The notes: generated by a model not told the origin, from the sequence alone. 64,000 nt of DNA from Sodalis glossinidius str. 'morsitans' (GCF_000010085.1 NC_007712.1:3782001-3846000); one strand, 5' to 3'; shown: positions 45,770-56,017, counted from the stretch's first letter. Numbers and translations: made by a program.

Positions 45770-46675
45770 ATGAGCACATTATTTAAGCAAATTTACCGCT
45801 ATACCCGACCACGTGCCTACCGGCACAATGAAAACCTCTGGCCTTTTTGCCGCATCACCCGCGGCAGCACAGGAGAGATCACCCACCTGCGCTATAAGGG
45901 ACAGTCGGTGCCGCTGGTGCCACTGGCCGAATGGCGTCACCGGTATAGCGGCGACGCGCTGATTACCGCAACCGGCCCATCCATCAAAGAAATGGATTTC
46001 GCCGGGCTGCCGCCGATAACGGTGGTGGGCGTTAACGGCGCCTACGCGCTTAAAGATCGGCTCGATTTTCAGCTGTATATCATCGTGGACATGAATTTCA
46101 TCGATCGCCGCACCGATGTTTTGCAGTCGATAATCGCCGATCCGGCAATAACCCTGTTCACCACCTTGCACGGTATTGCCCGGATTATCGACCGTTTCAC
46201 GCTGGCGGCGGTGCGCTGCCGGCTGGCGCTGATTGAAGACGCCTGTTATCGCATCTATCAACCCAAGGTTGCCAGCGATGACGTGGGCCTCCGTTTCGGC
46301 CAGGATCCCCATATCCAGTTTAGTCCGAACTATCCCAATATCGCCTTTACCACCGATATCCGCGGCGGGGTGTTTGATGCCTGCACGGTGGTATTCTGGG
46401 CGCTGCAAATTTTGCTCTTCCTGGGTTTCACTCGTCTGTACATCGCCGGGCTGGACATGACCAATTTCCATCAACCGCGTTTCTATGAAACCGATGAAGA
46501 CAAACTGCCCTCGTTCCTGGCGGAGAAATTTGCCACACTCATCGTTCCCGCGTTCACCTTGGCCAGCGAGGTGCTGCAGCAAAACGGCGTGGTGGTGAAA
46601 AACCTTTCTGTGCACAGCGCGCTAAGCAATGAGATTTTCGAGAAGGTGAGCTTCCATGATGCTTTCCAGAGCTAG
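45770..46675 (+). CDS. LPS core biosynthesis protein, WaaZ/DUF115-like
   Basis: 301 residues. The core DALITATGPSIKEMDFAGLP, TVVGVNGAYALKDRLDFQLY and VDMNFIDRRTDVLQSII resembles WaaZ-type proteins (third-Kdo transfer) and the DUF115 group, where the loop TGPSI binds the nucleotide. The C-terminus RLYIAGLDMTNFHQPRFYET is also typical. It overlaps the next gene by 20 bp. The assignment to WaaZ is by resemblance from memory. Confidence 0.55.
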   Translation: MSTLFKQIYRYTRPRAYRHNENLWPFCRITRGSTGEITHLRYKGQSVPLVPLAEWRHRYSGDALITATGPSIKEMDFAGLPPITVVGVNGAYALKDRLDFQLYIIVDMNFIDRRTDVLQSIIADPAITLFTTLHGIARIIDRFTLAAVRCRLALIEDACYRIYQPKVASDDVGLRFGQDPHIQFSPNYPNIAFTTDIRGGVFDACTVVFWALQILLFLGFTRLYIAGLDMTNFHQPRFYETDEDKLPSFLAEKFATLIVPAFTLASEVLQQNGVVVKNLSVHSALSNEIFEKVSFHDAFQS

Positions 46676-47858
46676 CGAGTATGCTGGAAAGGGATTCCAG
46701 GTTTTCTTTCCGCTATTTCTGTTCTTTAGCGCTATCTTTTGTGGCTACACGCGGGTCAATAATCTCTTTCACCTGTCTGCGCTATGCCTGCTTGTGATGC
46801 TGGCGGGCAATGCCGTCCTGCGCCGTCAACTTTTCAGCGACCGCAGGTTCAACATTGGGCTGTCATTAACCACATTGATGCTGGGCTATTTTTGCCTCAC
46901 CACCTTGTGGTCCCCCCATCCCCAGACGCTGATTTCCGACCTCACCCATGCTCTTTATCTGCTGCTGTTTCTTCTCATGTTCCGGCTGATGACCCTGCAA
47001 GGCCGGCGGTCGATAGCGCTATGGGCCGTAGCATCCGGGGGGATGGTACTGGTCGTACTCACCTTTCTTACGGTTGATCCCAAAACGATGCTGAGCCATC
47101 GCATGACGGATGGCTTTTTCGGCGCGCCGCCTAACGTTATCGATTTAGCGGGCTATTTCGCTTTGGGTATTTTCATGTGTCTTATCCTGATACGCGATAC
47201 AGGCGCGCGCTGGCTCTATCTGCCGGTCACCGTGCTGTTGATCGCCCTACTGCTTACCCAGAGTCGCGGCCCCCTGCTGTCCTTGCTCTGTGCTCTGGTC
47301 GTCCTGTCGGCCTTACGGTCGACGATGCGCGGGCGCCATCTCCTGGCAATGGCGTTGATAGGAGCAGGGGTGCCCACCCTGCTGTTCATGACGCGTTTTG
47401 GCGATATCTTTTTGCAGCGCATTGTGAGCGGCTATCAACAAAGCTTCATCCGCTTTGGCATTTGGCGCCACACGCTGGAGCTGGTGGCGCAAAAACCCTT
47501 CTTCGGCTGGGGACTAGATAAACAGCTGTCGTTTGTCAACCTGCTGGGCGATACCATCACCACTACGCATAGCCTGTATATGGCTGCGCTGTTGAAAGGA
47601 GGCGCGTGCGGCATGCTGCTGCTGGCGCTGGTGTTAGTTTACGGCTTCATCATGGCCAAGCAGCAATGTGATCGCCGGCAGGGGCTGGAAGGCGCGCTGT
47701 TTCTGTTCGCCACCGAGTTTTATCTCACCCAGGGGATGTTTATCATCGGCAACCCCGCCGTCGCCTGGAATATGTTCTGGTTCCCGCTGGCGGTGGTGCT
47801 GACGCTGCCGGCGGCGGCCTCTCATGCCGACGCCCCCGACTGCCCCAGACAGCGCTGA
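46656..47858 (+). CDS. waaL: O-antigen ligase WaaL
   Basis: 400 residues with about 10-12 membrane helices. The Wzy_C-type region contains LLTQSRGPLLSLLCALVVLS and the periplasmic loop IWRHTLELVAQKPFFGWGLD with the conserved HTLELV...GWG pattern, followed by HSLYMAALLKGGACGM. WaaL joins O-antigen to the lipid A core in the periplasm. It is intact although no O-antigen genes lie in this window. ATG 46656 has a ribosome site (AAGGTGAG) inside the preceding gene. Confidence 0.85.
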   Translation: MMLSRASEYAGKGFQVFFPLFLFFSAIFCGYTRVNNLFHLSALCLLVMLAGNAVLRRQLFSDRRFNIGLSLTTLMLGYFCLTTLWSPHPQTLISDLTHALYLLLFLLMFRLMTLQGRRSIALWAVASGGMVLVVLTFLTVDPKTMLSHRMTDGFFGAPPNVIDLAGYFALGIFMCLILIRDTGARWLYLPVTVLLIALLLTQSRGPLLSLLCALVVLSALRSTMRGRHLLAMALIGAGVPTLLFMTRFGDIFLQRIVSGYQQSFIRFGIWRHTLELVAQKPFFGWGLDKQLSFVNLLGDTITTTHSLYMAALLKGGACGMLLLALVLVYGFIMAKQQCDRRQGLEGALFLFATEFYLTQGMFIIGNPAVAWNMFWFPLAVVLTLPAAASHADAPDCPRQR

Positions 47859-48796
47859 TAATACTGCGCCAGGGTCATCCCGGTTACCCGGTCTTGCAGC
47901 CAGTCAAACAGCTGTTCCAAATCGCGATATAATCCCTCAATGGCGGCCTTGTCTCTAAACGTCGGGCTGCCGCCCGGCATAAATTCAGATGAATGCAGCA
48001 TAAACTCCACATAATCATTGCCTGCGGCCAGGCTCTGCGCCGCCACCCGGCACATTTGCGCGGCATTGCCGCCCGCGGGCCGTAGCCATTGCACCGAGGA
48101 ACCGCGCCGTTTGCCACGCAGACGATCGTACATCTGACTGACCGCATTCACCCAGGGCGCATGCTTGTCGCGGGTGGTCATCGGCACTTCCAGCAGCCGT
48201 GAGGCGCCAGGGCGAGCAATATTGTCGGGATCGATAAAATAGGCGCGATCGGGGAAATGGCGATAATTGCTGCCGCCCGTCCCTACCGGCGCACCGGGGG
48301 AGCGACGCCAATCCACCCGCGGGGTGACGGAGCAATCCACTTGGTAGCCCAGCTCAAGCAGCATCGCGGCATAACGCTCGTCAAACGCCCAGCGGCCGGC
48401 GCGATGGCTCAACATTTTTGTCTGGAATGTGTCTTCCAGCAGTTGGGTCATAAAAAGTATTTTTTCCCGCATGACCGCCGCGGGATATTCGATCAGGTAA
48501 GGCTTATGACGCCCGTCATCGCCGGTGAGATCGTGGGCCGGCGGGCTGTTCCAGGCGTGCAGATGCATACCGACTTCCCCGTTGCCGCGCGCGACGGCGT
48601 CGCGGGCGAATTCGACAAACACATCGTCCATCGCCATTTCATAATTGGTGAGATAAACCGGCTTGAAGCGATACCTTTCGCAGAGTGCCTGGAAACGCGG
48701 CAAATAATGGGCGTTCTCGGTCGTAATATGCCGATGGTTTTCCCAGAGATTGTCGCCTTCTGTATCTATAGTAATAATAAAAGCAGGTGTAGCCAT
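47822..48796 (-). CDS. Polysaccharide deacetylase, WabN-like
   Basis: 324 residues of the NodB-like deacetylase superfamily: metal/catalytic motif IDTEGDNLW, the two-His motif MHLHAWNSPPAH, and KMLSHRAGRWAFDERYAAML. In Klebsiella WabN deacetylates core N-acetylglucosamine; the size and neighbourhood fit. It overlaps the waaL end by 37 bp tail to tail. Intact. The WabN assignment is inferred. Confidence 0.7.
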   Translation of the reverse strand: MATPAFIITIDTEGDNLWENHRHITTENAHYLPRFQALCERYRFKPVYLTNYEMAMDDVFVEFARDAVARGNGEVGMHLHAWNSPPAHDLTGDDGRHKPYLIEYPAAVMREKILFMTQLLEDTFQTKMLSHRAGRWAFDERYAAMLLELGYQVDCSVTPRVDWRRSPGAPVGTGGSNYRHFPDRAYFIDPDNIARPGASRLLEVPMTTRDKHAPWVNAVSQMYDRLRGKRRGSSVQWLRPAGGNAAQMCRVAAQSLAAGNDYVEFMLHSSEFMPGGSPTFRDKAAIEGLYRDLEQLFDWLQDRVTGMTLAQYYQRCLGQSGASA

Positions 48797-48962
48797 ACCG
48801 AATCCAGTCTGAAATCAGAGAAATCCATGTTACGCAGCCGCCGTGAACAGCGCAAACTGGATTGTTCGCGATAATCTACCCTGCCGGTGAGCCTGCGTGA
48901 TGCATGCCTTGACGGCTATGATGAAAACAAAAGAGATTTTCATCTCGCCTTAGGGTAGGATC

Positions 48963-50111
48963 ATGGGGAAAATAGACCGTGTACAGCGGCATAGAGCGGA
49001 ACTCAGCATGCATATATTGATGATCATTGATGGTTTACCCGGCGGAGGGGCAGAGAAAGTACTACTTACCCTCGCGCAGGGGTTAGTGTCCCAGGGCCAT
49101 CGTGTATCGATATTTTCGCTGCGGGGCGTGTGCGATTACGCGTTACCGGAAGGTATCGAATACCAGATTATCGCTGACCACGCCCATACCCCCTGGCGCA
49201 AATTGACGGAACTGTCGCGCCGGGCGCGGACGCTGGATAAGGCGGTTCTGGCGTCACAACAGCGCAACGGCGAATTCGATCTGGTGGTTTCTCATCTGCA
49301 CAAAACCGATCGCATAGTAGCGCGCAGCCGGGTACTGCCGCGAGATCGTATCTGGTTTTGTTTGCACACCATGTTCTCATTGGGTTATTTGGGCCATCGT
49401 AAAGGTCTTTCGCGTTGGCTGAAGCGCCATAAAATCCACGCGCTTTACCAGGATCGCAATATTATCGCCGTTTCCCGCGGCGTATTGGAGGATATGTGCC
49501 AGGCCTTCAAGGTGACACCGCGTCAGGCCGAAGTCATTTACAATCCTTTCGATTTCGCCGCTATCCGCCGGCTGGCCAACGCACCTTGCGAATTGGCCGG
49601 GCAGGATTATGTAATCCACGTGGGTCGCCTGCATGAAAACAAGCGCCAGGATCGCCTGCTGAAAGCGTACGCCGAAAGCGGTATTCAGGCGCCGCTGGTG
49701 ATTCTGGGTAAAGGCAGCGATGCGATGCTGCGCCGTCTGCAGTCCCTGGCGCAGGATCTGCAAATTACCGATCGGATGCGGTTTAAAGCCTTCAACACCA
49801 ATCCCTATCCCTATATTCGCCATGCCCGTATGTTGATTCTGAGCTCTGACAGCGAGGGGTTCGGCAATGTGTTGGTAGAGGCACTTATCTGCCATACGCC
49901 GGTGGTAAGCACCCGCTGTCCCGGCGGTCCAGTGGAAATTCTGGACGGCGATCTGTCCGCGGGGCTGGCAGAGTTAAGCAGCGCTTCGCTGGCGAAGACC
50001 ATGCGGGCGGTTTATGACCGGCCGCCGGCTATTTTGCCTTCCCATCTAGAGGCCTACGAGATAGCGACAATTTGCCGGCAATATATCGCCCTGGCACATA
50101 ATGCGTCCTGA
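48963..50111 (+). CDS. GT4 LPS core glycosyltransferase (WabH-like)
   Basis: 382 residues from ATG 48963 (behind AGGATC) or 367 from ATG 49008, where homologues would begin (MHILMIIDGLPGGGAEKVLL). The GT4 fold is clear: YVIHVGRLHENKRQDRLLKA, LVILGKGSDAMLRRLQSLAQ and SEGFGNVLVEALICHTPVVS with the EX7E pattern. It resembles Klebsiella WabH, a core N-acetylglucosamine transferase. It is divergent from the deacetylase, which would act on the sugar WabH adds. Intact. Confidence 0.7.
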   Translation: MGKIDRVQRHRAELSMHILMIIDGLPGGGAEKVLLTLAQGLVSQGHRVSIFSLRGVCDYALPEGIEYQIIADHAHTPWRKLTELSRRARTLDKAVLASQQRNGEFDLVVSHLHKTDRIVARSRVLPRDRIWFCLHTMFSLGYLGHRKGLSRWLKRHKIHALYQDRNIIAVSRGVLEDMCQAFKVTPRQAEVIYNPFDFAAIRRLANAPCELAGQDYVIHVGRLHENKRQDRLLKAYAESGIQAPLVILGKGSDAMLRRLQSLAQDLQITDRMRFKAFNTNPYPYIRHARMLILSSDSEGFGNVLVEALICHTPVVSTRCPGGPVEILDGDLSAGLAELSSASLAKTMRAVYDRPPAILPSHLEAYEIATICRQYIALAHNAS

Positions 50112-50154
50112 CGGCGGCGGCAGCGCCGGACGCAAATCATCCGAAGAAAGACCC

Positions 50155-51109
50155 ATGACGACAATGACTCAACCGGAATCCGCAGCGATCAAGCTTAGCG
50201 TCATCGTGCCCCTGTATAACGCCGGCGCCATGTTTCACACCTTTATGTCTTCCCTGTTGGCGCAAACGCTCACCGATCTGGAAATCATTCTGGTTAACGA
50301 CGGCTCGACCGACAGATCGGAAGTACTAGCGCGGGAATACGCCGAGCGGCATCCTCATGTCCGGGTGATCGACCAGGCTAACGGCGGCGTCGCGCGGTGT
50401 CTATGTCACCTTTCCCGACGCCGACGACATGCTCTACCCCACCCTCTACCAGCGGCTGGTGACGATGGCGGAGCAAGAGGATCTGGATGTGGCGCAATGC
50501 AACGGCGAGAGTTTTTTCGCCGGCTCTCAGCGAATAAAGACCCTGATCCCTCTCGATCGTTTGAGCTCGACCGGCGTGCTGAGCGGGTCCCCAGTGGCTC
50601 TGCGCCGTGCGTTGGCGACCCGACGTTACCTGCATGTGGTATGGCTCAGCATCTATCGGCTGTCATTGATAAGGCAGCTGGATTTGCGCTTTGAGCCCGG
50701 GCTGCATCATCAGGATATCCCCTGGACCACCGAGCTAATGTTCAACGCCCGCCGCGTCCGCTATACCCAAGACGTGCTGTACCGCTATTACATCCACGAC
50801 CAGTCGATAAGCAACCGTAAACGAACCGGCATGAAAAACGTCGAATACCAGCGACATTATCTGCGTATCGCCGAATTGCTCGAAGATATCAACCAGCGCT
50901 ATCGCGGCAAAATTCGTCTCTACCCTGAATTTGCGCGGCAGGTGACCCACGAGGCGCTCTCTGTCTGCCATGCGGCGCGGCGGATGATCATCCATGATAT
51001 TTTCAGCACCGATACCCACAAGCGCATGATCCGCAATGCCCGCGGCATCCGCCAAGGGTATCAGCTGCTATTGTGGCTGTGCCGCCTCTACGTCTGGCGT
51101 CGCCGCTAA
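50155..51109 (+). pseudogene. GT2 glycosyltransferase, deleted and frameshifted
   Basis: ATG 50155 opens MTTMTQPESAAIKLSVIVPL and EIILVNDGSTDRSEVLAREY, a GT-A start. After QANGGVAR the usual ARNxGLxxARG is missing (about 10-12 codons) and the frame shifts near 50395. The second frame resumes VYVTFPDADDMLYPTLYQRL with the DxDD motif and runs to TAA at 51107-51109 (VRYTQDVLYRYYIHDQSISN). The lesion removes part of the nucleotide-sugar site. An LPS role is inferred from location. Confidence 0.85.
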
Positions 51110-51428
51110 CCCCTTCAGCATCACCGCCGGCCGTCGACATAGTCTTAGCCGACCGCCTGGCCTCCTCCCTTCTTGGCCCGACGCATAAATTCATTCCGGG
51201 CGCGGACCGGGACATGAATCGTTCATGCTGCCGCCACGGCGCCGTTCTCTAACTGACGCTCCCTGCATGATTAGAGGTTGTCGTTACCATATTCTATACA
51301 TATAATTATCTAATAATGATATTTATTACTAGAATTTACCGGATAAAGCAGGCGTTCACCCTTGGCAATTTGCATTTCCTGGCCAGTCCTGCTCAGTAAT
51401 TCACTGTTTATTACAGGTCCGCGCCAAC
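51110..51428. other. Intergenic region before waaQ
   Basis: 319 bp. GC-rich for the first 160 bp, then AT-rich (51285-51345), likely the waaQ promoter. I looked for the ops/JUMPstart element (GGCGGTAGC) found before E. coli waaQ and did not see it. Confidence 0.5.
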
Positions 51429-52541
51429 ATGCCCACGCGTCATGACGTCACCCCCGCCGTGCCCCACAAGATCCTGCTGATTAAATTGCGCCACCACGGC
51501 GATATGATTTTAACCACACCGGTTATCAATAATCTGCTCCAGCACTACCCGGAGGCGGAAATTGACGTGCTTTTGTATAAAGAGACAGCGCCGATTCTGG
51601 CACATTACCCGGCCATCGCCCACATTCATGTCATCGATCGTGAATGGAAAAAGCAGGGTCTGTTGCGTCAGCTGGAGCACGAATATGCTCTCGCGCAAAC
51701 TTTACGCGCTCGCCATTACGACCTGGTCATCAATCTCGCCGACCAATGGCGCAGCGCGATTGTCGCCCTGCTCAGCGGCGCAGCGCAGCGGATTGGTTTT
51801 GACTATACCAAGCGGCGCTCTTTTCTCTGGAGCCTGGCCCACAATCATTTAGTCACCACCGCCGATCACGCCCGGTTGCACACCGTGGAGCAAAACCTCA
51901 GTATCCTGGACCCGCTTAACCTGGCGATTACCGACTGCAGTAGCAGCATGTACTATGCCACGGCGGATAAAGCACGCGGCGAAGCGTTGCTGCGCGAACA
52001 TCAGGTGATGGGCGATTACATCGTCATCCAGCCCACATCGCGTTGGTTGTATAAATGCTGGGACGACACCAAAATGGCACAGCTGATTGAAGGTTTGGCA
52101 ACGTGCCGGTTGCCGGTGGTGCTGACCGCCGGACCGGATAAGCATGAACAAGAGATGGTGGCGCATATTATTTCGCTTTGCCGCGGGGTAAAGCCCGTCA
52201 ATCTGGCAGGGCAGCTATCGCTTCCTCAGTTGGCGGCGGTTATTGATGGCGCACATCTGTTCATCGGCGTCGATTCAGCGCCAATGCATATGGCAGCGGC
52301 GCTGAATACCCCCTGTGTGGCGCTGTTCGGCCCCACGAAACTGCAGCGCTGGCGGCCATGGAGCGAAAAAAGTATCGTGCTGTGGGCAGGGGATTATACT
52401 GAACTACCGGATCCGGATACCATTGATACTCAAGCCCCGCAGCGCTACCTGAGCGCCATACCGCTTGAGCCGGTACTGGCGGCGGCAATGACCTCTCTTG
52501 CGACAGAAAAGCCGACGGTGGTAAGGGAGTCTGCGCCATAA
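51429..52541 (+). CDS. waaQ: Heptosyltransferase III WaaQ
   Basis: Adds the branch heptose to HepII of the inner core. 370 residues, slightly longer than usual at both ends. GT9 motifs: HKILLIKLRHHGDMILTTPV, QPTSRWLYKCWDDTKMAQLI, IGVDSAPMHMAAALNTPCVA. Second operon of the core locus with wabG following. Intact. Confidence 0.93.
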   Translation: MPTRHDVTPAVPHKILLIKLRHHGDMILTTPVINNLLQHYPEAEIDVLLYKETAPILAHYPAIAHIHVIDREWKKQGLLRQLEHEYALAQTLRARHYDLVINLADQWRSAIVALLSGAAQRIGFDYTKRRSFLWSLAHNHLVTTADHARLHTVEQNLSILDPLNLAITDCSSSMYYATADKARGEALLREHQVMGDYIVIQPTSRWLYKCWDDTKMAQLIEGLATCRLPVVLTAGPDKHEQEMVAHIISLCRGVKPVNLAGQLSLPQLAAVIDGAHLFIGVDSAPMHMAAALNTPCVALFGPTKLQRWRPWSEKSIVLWAGDYTELPDPDTIDTQAPQRYLSAIPLEPVLAAAMTSLATEKPTVVRESAP

Positions 52542-52656
52542 AACGGCACGGCGCCGGCAGAAAAATCGCCGCCTGCACAGGGTGCGATGCAAACAGGAGC
52601 ATTTACGCCATCGTAAACGGCCGCCCGCGGACCGCGGCGGCAAGGGAAAATTCGAT

Positions 52657-53784
52657 ATGACAACTATCCGCCTGGCGATAGTACGGCAAAAATACCGTCC
52701 CGACGGCGGCGCGGAACGCTTTATCTCCCGCGCCCTGGAGGCGCTTGATAACAGCGGCCTGGAGCTAAACATCATTACCCGCCAGTGGTCAGGGGAGCCC
52801 AGACCCGACTGGCATGTGCATATCTGTAATCCAGGCGGCAGCGGCCGCATAGCACGCGAGCGCGGTTTTGCCGCGGCCGCCCGGCAGTACTGGCAACAGC
52901 ACCAGTTCAGTCTGGTGCAAAGCCACGAGCGCATCGCCGGCTGCGATGTCTTTCGCGCCGGCGATGGCGTCCACCAGGCGTGGCTGGAGCAGCGCGCGCG
53001 TATCATCCCCGCCCACCAGCGCTGGCTGACGCATATCAGCCGCTATCACCGTTATGTCCTATCGGCGGAGAGTGAAATGTTTCATTCGCCCACGCTTAAG
53101 AAAATCATCTGCAATTCGGCGATGGTGCAAAACGATATCATGCGTTACTACGGCGTAGCGGAGGATAAGTTCGCTCTGATATACAACGCCATTGATCCCC
53201 AGCGATTCGCGCCCGCCGACGGGGAGCAACGCCGGGCGGCCCGGGAAGCGCTGGCGATTCCCGAGCAGGCCTGCGCGCTGATTTTCGTCGGTTCCGGTTT
53301 TGCACGCAAAGGGCTGCGCCAGGCCCTTGAGGCAGTGGCGGCCACCGATCGCTACCTGATCGTCGTCGGACAAGACAAACATCAGCGCCGCTATCAGGCG
53401 CTGGCGCGAAGCCTGGGTTGCCTGTCGCGCGTGCGTTTCGCCGGGGTTCGCCAGGAAGTAATGCCCTGTTACCACGCCGCTGACGCGCTGATCCTGCCGA
53501 CACTGTACGATCCGTTTCCCAATGTGATTCTTGAGGCCATGTCCTGCGGCCTGCCGGTTATCACAAGCCAGCGCTGCGGCGGTGCGGAGTTCATCGAGCA
53601 GGGACGCGAGGGCTTTGTCTGCGACACACTGGATACCGCCAGTCTGCGGACGTTTGCCGCCGAGGTGCCCTCCCGAGAGCAGGACCCCACGATGGGGGAG
53701 GCCGCACGTCAACGGGTGAGTCACTGTACGCCTGAGCATCTTTCGCGTCAGCTTACGACGCTGTATCGGCAACTGTTATCATAG
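52657..53784 (+). CDS. wabG: LPS core glycosyltransferase WabG-type (GT4)
   Basis: 375 residues. RLAIVRQKYRPDGGAERFIS at the start matches Klebsiella/Serratia WabG, which adds galacturonic acid to HepII. GT4 motifs: IFVGSGFARKGLRQALEAVA and DPFPNVILEAMSCGLPVITS with EX7E-like acidic residues. ATG 52657 follows GGCAAGGGAAA; upstream in-frame codons from 52582 are not family-like. Intact. Confidence 0.85.
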   Translation: MTTIRLAIVRQKYRPDGGAERFISRALEALDNSGLELNIITRQWSGEPRPDWHVHICNPGGSGRIARERGFAAAARQYWQQHQFSLVQSHERIAGCDVFRAGDGVHQAWLEQRARIIPAHQRWLTHISRYHRYVLSAESEMFHSPTLKKIICNSAMVQNDIMRYYGVAEDKFALIYNAIDPQRFAPADGEQRRAAREALAIPEQACALIFVGSGFARKGLRQALEAVAATDRYLIVVGQDKHQRRYQALARSLGCLSRVRFAGVRQEVMPCYHAADALILPTLYDPFPNVILEAMSCGLPVITSQRCGGAEFIEQGREGFVCDTLDTASLRTFAAEVPSREQDPTMGEAARQRVSHCTPEHLSRQLTTLYRQLLS

Positions 53785-53968
53785 ACCTGGCGCCGGTTTT
53801 GCTGGCTCGCGGCACAGCCGGCTTCAGCACTAATCAGATAAATGCCTCACCGCTAATGAGGAATAATGACTTATCTGCTAGCATGTCCCCGGTTTGGGGA
53901 CATTCACATTATCTGGTTAAAAACTCACTCAGCACATGAGTCGCTGTGCCTTACAATAGTTAATTATA

Positions 53969-55237
53969 ATGATCTACAATATAATCATAGTCTTAATCCA
54001 GCCGCTGGTATGGATACGATTATTATGGCGCAGCAGAAAAGCGCCTGCCTACCGCCGGCGCTGGGCCGAACGTTACGGCTTTTGCCGGGGCAAAGTAAAA
54101 CCCGGCGGCATCATGCTGCATTCCGTGTCGGTCGGCGAGACGCTCGCGGCCATCCCTTTGGTGCGTGCACTTCGCCACCGCTATCCGCTGCTGCCCATTA
54201 CCGTCACGACGATGACGCCCACCGGCTCGGAGCGGGTACAGTCGGCGTTCGGTAAAGATGTCCATCATGTCTACCTACCCTATGATCTGCCTGGGGCGAT
54301 GAGCCGTTTTCTCGATCAAGTGAACCCCAAGCTGGTTATCATCATGGAAACGGAGCTGTGGCCTAACCTTATCAAGGCGCTGCACCACCGCAGCATCCCG
54401 CTGGTGGTCACCAATGCGCGTCTGTCTGCCCGCTCCGCCGTCGGCTATAAAAGGTTTAGCGGTTTCGTCGCCGGCATCATGCGCCGTATTACGCTCATCG
54501 CGGCGCAAAATGAAGAGGACGGCGCCCGCTTCCTGGAGCTCGGGCTGAAAAAGAACCAGTTGGCGGTCACGGGCAGCCTGAAATTTGATATTTCCGTAAC
54601 GCCTGAGCTGGCGGCGCGGGCGCTTACGCTGCGTCGCCAATGGGCGCCCCGGCGCCCGGTATGGATAGCCACCAGCACCCATGAGGGCGAAGAGACGCTG
54701 TTATTACAGGCCCATAGCCAGCTGCTGGCCAACTTTCCCGATCTGCTGCTGATCCTGGTCCCGCGCCACCCGGAACGATTTCCGGCGGCGCGGGAAATGA
54801 CCATCAAGGCCGGCTTCAATTACATCATGCGCAGCAGCGGGGAAATTCCGTCCGGCAGCACGCAGGTGGTGGTAGGGGATACCATGGGCGAGCTGATGCT
54901 GCTGTACGGTATCGCCGATCTGGCCTTTGTCGGCGGCAGCCTGGTGGAGCGAGGCGGCCATAACCCTCTGGAGGCGGCAGCACACGCCATCCCCGTGCTA
55001 ATGGGGCCGCATACTTTGAATTTCCGCGATATTTGCAGCAAACTGGACGAAGCCGGCGGTTTGATTACCGTGACCGACGTAGCGTCGTTGGTCACGTCGG
55101 TCTCCACCCTGTTGACCGACGAGGATTACCGTCTGTACTACGGCCGTCACGCCGTCGAGGTGCTGCACCAGAATCAGGGCGCACTCCAGCGCCTGTTGAA
55201 TCTGCTGGAACCCTATCTGCCGCAACGGAGTCAGTGA
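53969..55237 (+). CDS. waaA: 3-deoxy-D-manno-octulosonic acid transferase (Kdo transferase)
   Basis: Adds two Kdo residues to lipid IVA, essential for LPS. 422 residues (425 in E. coli). N-terminal membrane anchor IIIVLIQPLVWIRLL, then HSVSVGETLAAIPLVRALRH with the catalytic Glu, METELWPNLI, GSLKFDISVTPELAA and GGSLVERGGHNPLEAAAHA. A hairpin (ATGTCCCC 53883-53890 / GGGGACAT 53896-53903) lies 66 bp upstream. It adjoins waaE, which starts one base after its stop. Confidence 0.97.
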   Translation: MIYNIIIVLIQPLVWIRLLWRSRKAPAYRRRWAERYGFCRGKVKPGGIMLHSVSVGETLAAIPLVRALRHRYPLLPITVTTMTPTGSERVQSAFGKDVHHVYLPYDLPGAMSRFLDQVNPKLVIIMETELWPNLIKALHHRSIPLVVTNARLSARSAVGYKRFSGFVAGIMRRITLIAAQNEEDGARFLELGLKKNQLAVTGSLKFDISVTPELAARALTLRRQWAPRRPVWIATSTHEGEETLLLQAHSQLLANFPDLLLILVPRHPERFPAAREMTIKAGFNYIMRSSGEIPSGSTQVVVGDTMGELMLLYGIADLAFVGGSLVERGGHNPLEAAAHAIPVLMGPHTLNFRDICSKLDEAGGLITVTDVASLVTSVSTLLTDEDYRLYYGRHAVEVLHQNQGALQRLLNLLEPYLPQRSQ

Positions 55238-56017
55238 ATGTCGCATAGAAAGCGTCTGTCGGTAGTGCTCATTACCCGCAATGAGGCTGAACTGCTGCCG
55301 GATTGTCTGGCGTCAGTGAGCTGGGCGGATGAAATCGTGGTGCTGGATGCCGGCAGCGTTGACGAAACGCGCCATATCGCCGCACAGGCCGGCGCACGCG
55401 TCTTCCAGTCTACGGACTGGCCGGGTTTCGGCATACAGCGTCAGCGGGCGCAGGCGTATGCCAGCGGCGATTATATCCTGATGCTTGACGCTGATGAGCG
55501 CGTCACGCCACCGTTACGCCAGGCGATTCAAGACGTGCTACAACATCCCGATCCCAATGCGGTTTACAGCTGCGCTCGGCGTAATCTGTTTCTCGGCCGC
55601 TTCATGCGCCACAGTGGCTGGTATCCGGATCGGGTAGTACGGCTGTACGCGCGCGAGCGCTATCGCTATAACGCACTGCCGGTACATGAATCTTTGGCGA
55701 CGGGCGACGCCGATGTCGTTGCTTTGACGGGGGATTTACAGCATCTGACCTTCCGCGATTTGCCAGCTTTTCAGCGTAAACAGCTACATTACGCGGAAGC
55801 CTGGGCGCGTGAGCGCCATCGCCAGGGGCGCAAATGCGGCCTGTTCGCCATTATCAGCCACACCAGCGGCGCTTTTTTCAAGACCTGGCTGCTGCGCGCC
55901 GGTTTTCTAGACGGTAAACAGGGCTGGTTGCTCGCGGTGGTGAACGCGCAATATACTTTCAATAAATACGCCACCCTGTGGGCCTTAAGCCACACCGTGA
56001 GGGGAAATGACCAATGA
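55238..56017 (+). CDS. waaE: LPS core beta-1,4-glucosyltransferase WaaE
   Basis: 259 residues, GT2. LSVVLITRNEAELLPDCLAS, VVLDAGSVDETRHIA and MLDADERVTPPLRQAI give the nucleotide and metal sites. In Klebsiella and Serratia WaaE adds glucose to HepI; gene order waaA-waaE-coaD is the same. It overlaps coaD by ATGA. Confidence 0.92.
   Translation: MSHRKRLSVVLITRNEAELLPDCLASVSWADEIVVLDAGSVDETRHIAAQAGARVFQSTDWPGFGIQRQRAQAYASGDYILMLDADERVTPPLRQAIQDVLQHPDPNAVYSCARRNLFLGRFMRHSGWYPDRVVRLYARERYRYNALPVHESLATGDADVVALTGDLQHLTFRDLPAFQRKQLHYAEAWARERHRQGRKCGLFAIISHTSGAFFKTWLLRAGFLDGKQGWLLAVVNAQYTFNKYATLWALSHTVRGNDQ

Noticed and set aside
45779..46615. 278-codon minus-strand frame opposite the WaaZ-like gene
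   Set aside because: Its His/Gln/Gly-rich composition is typical of GC-driven antisense frames; the + strand gene has conserved motifs and operon context.
51110..51428. ops/JUMPstart antitermination element before waaQ
   Set aside because: The GGCGGTAGC core was not found in this region.
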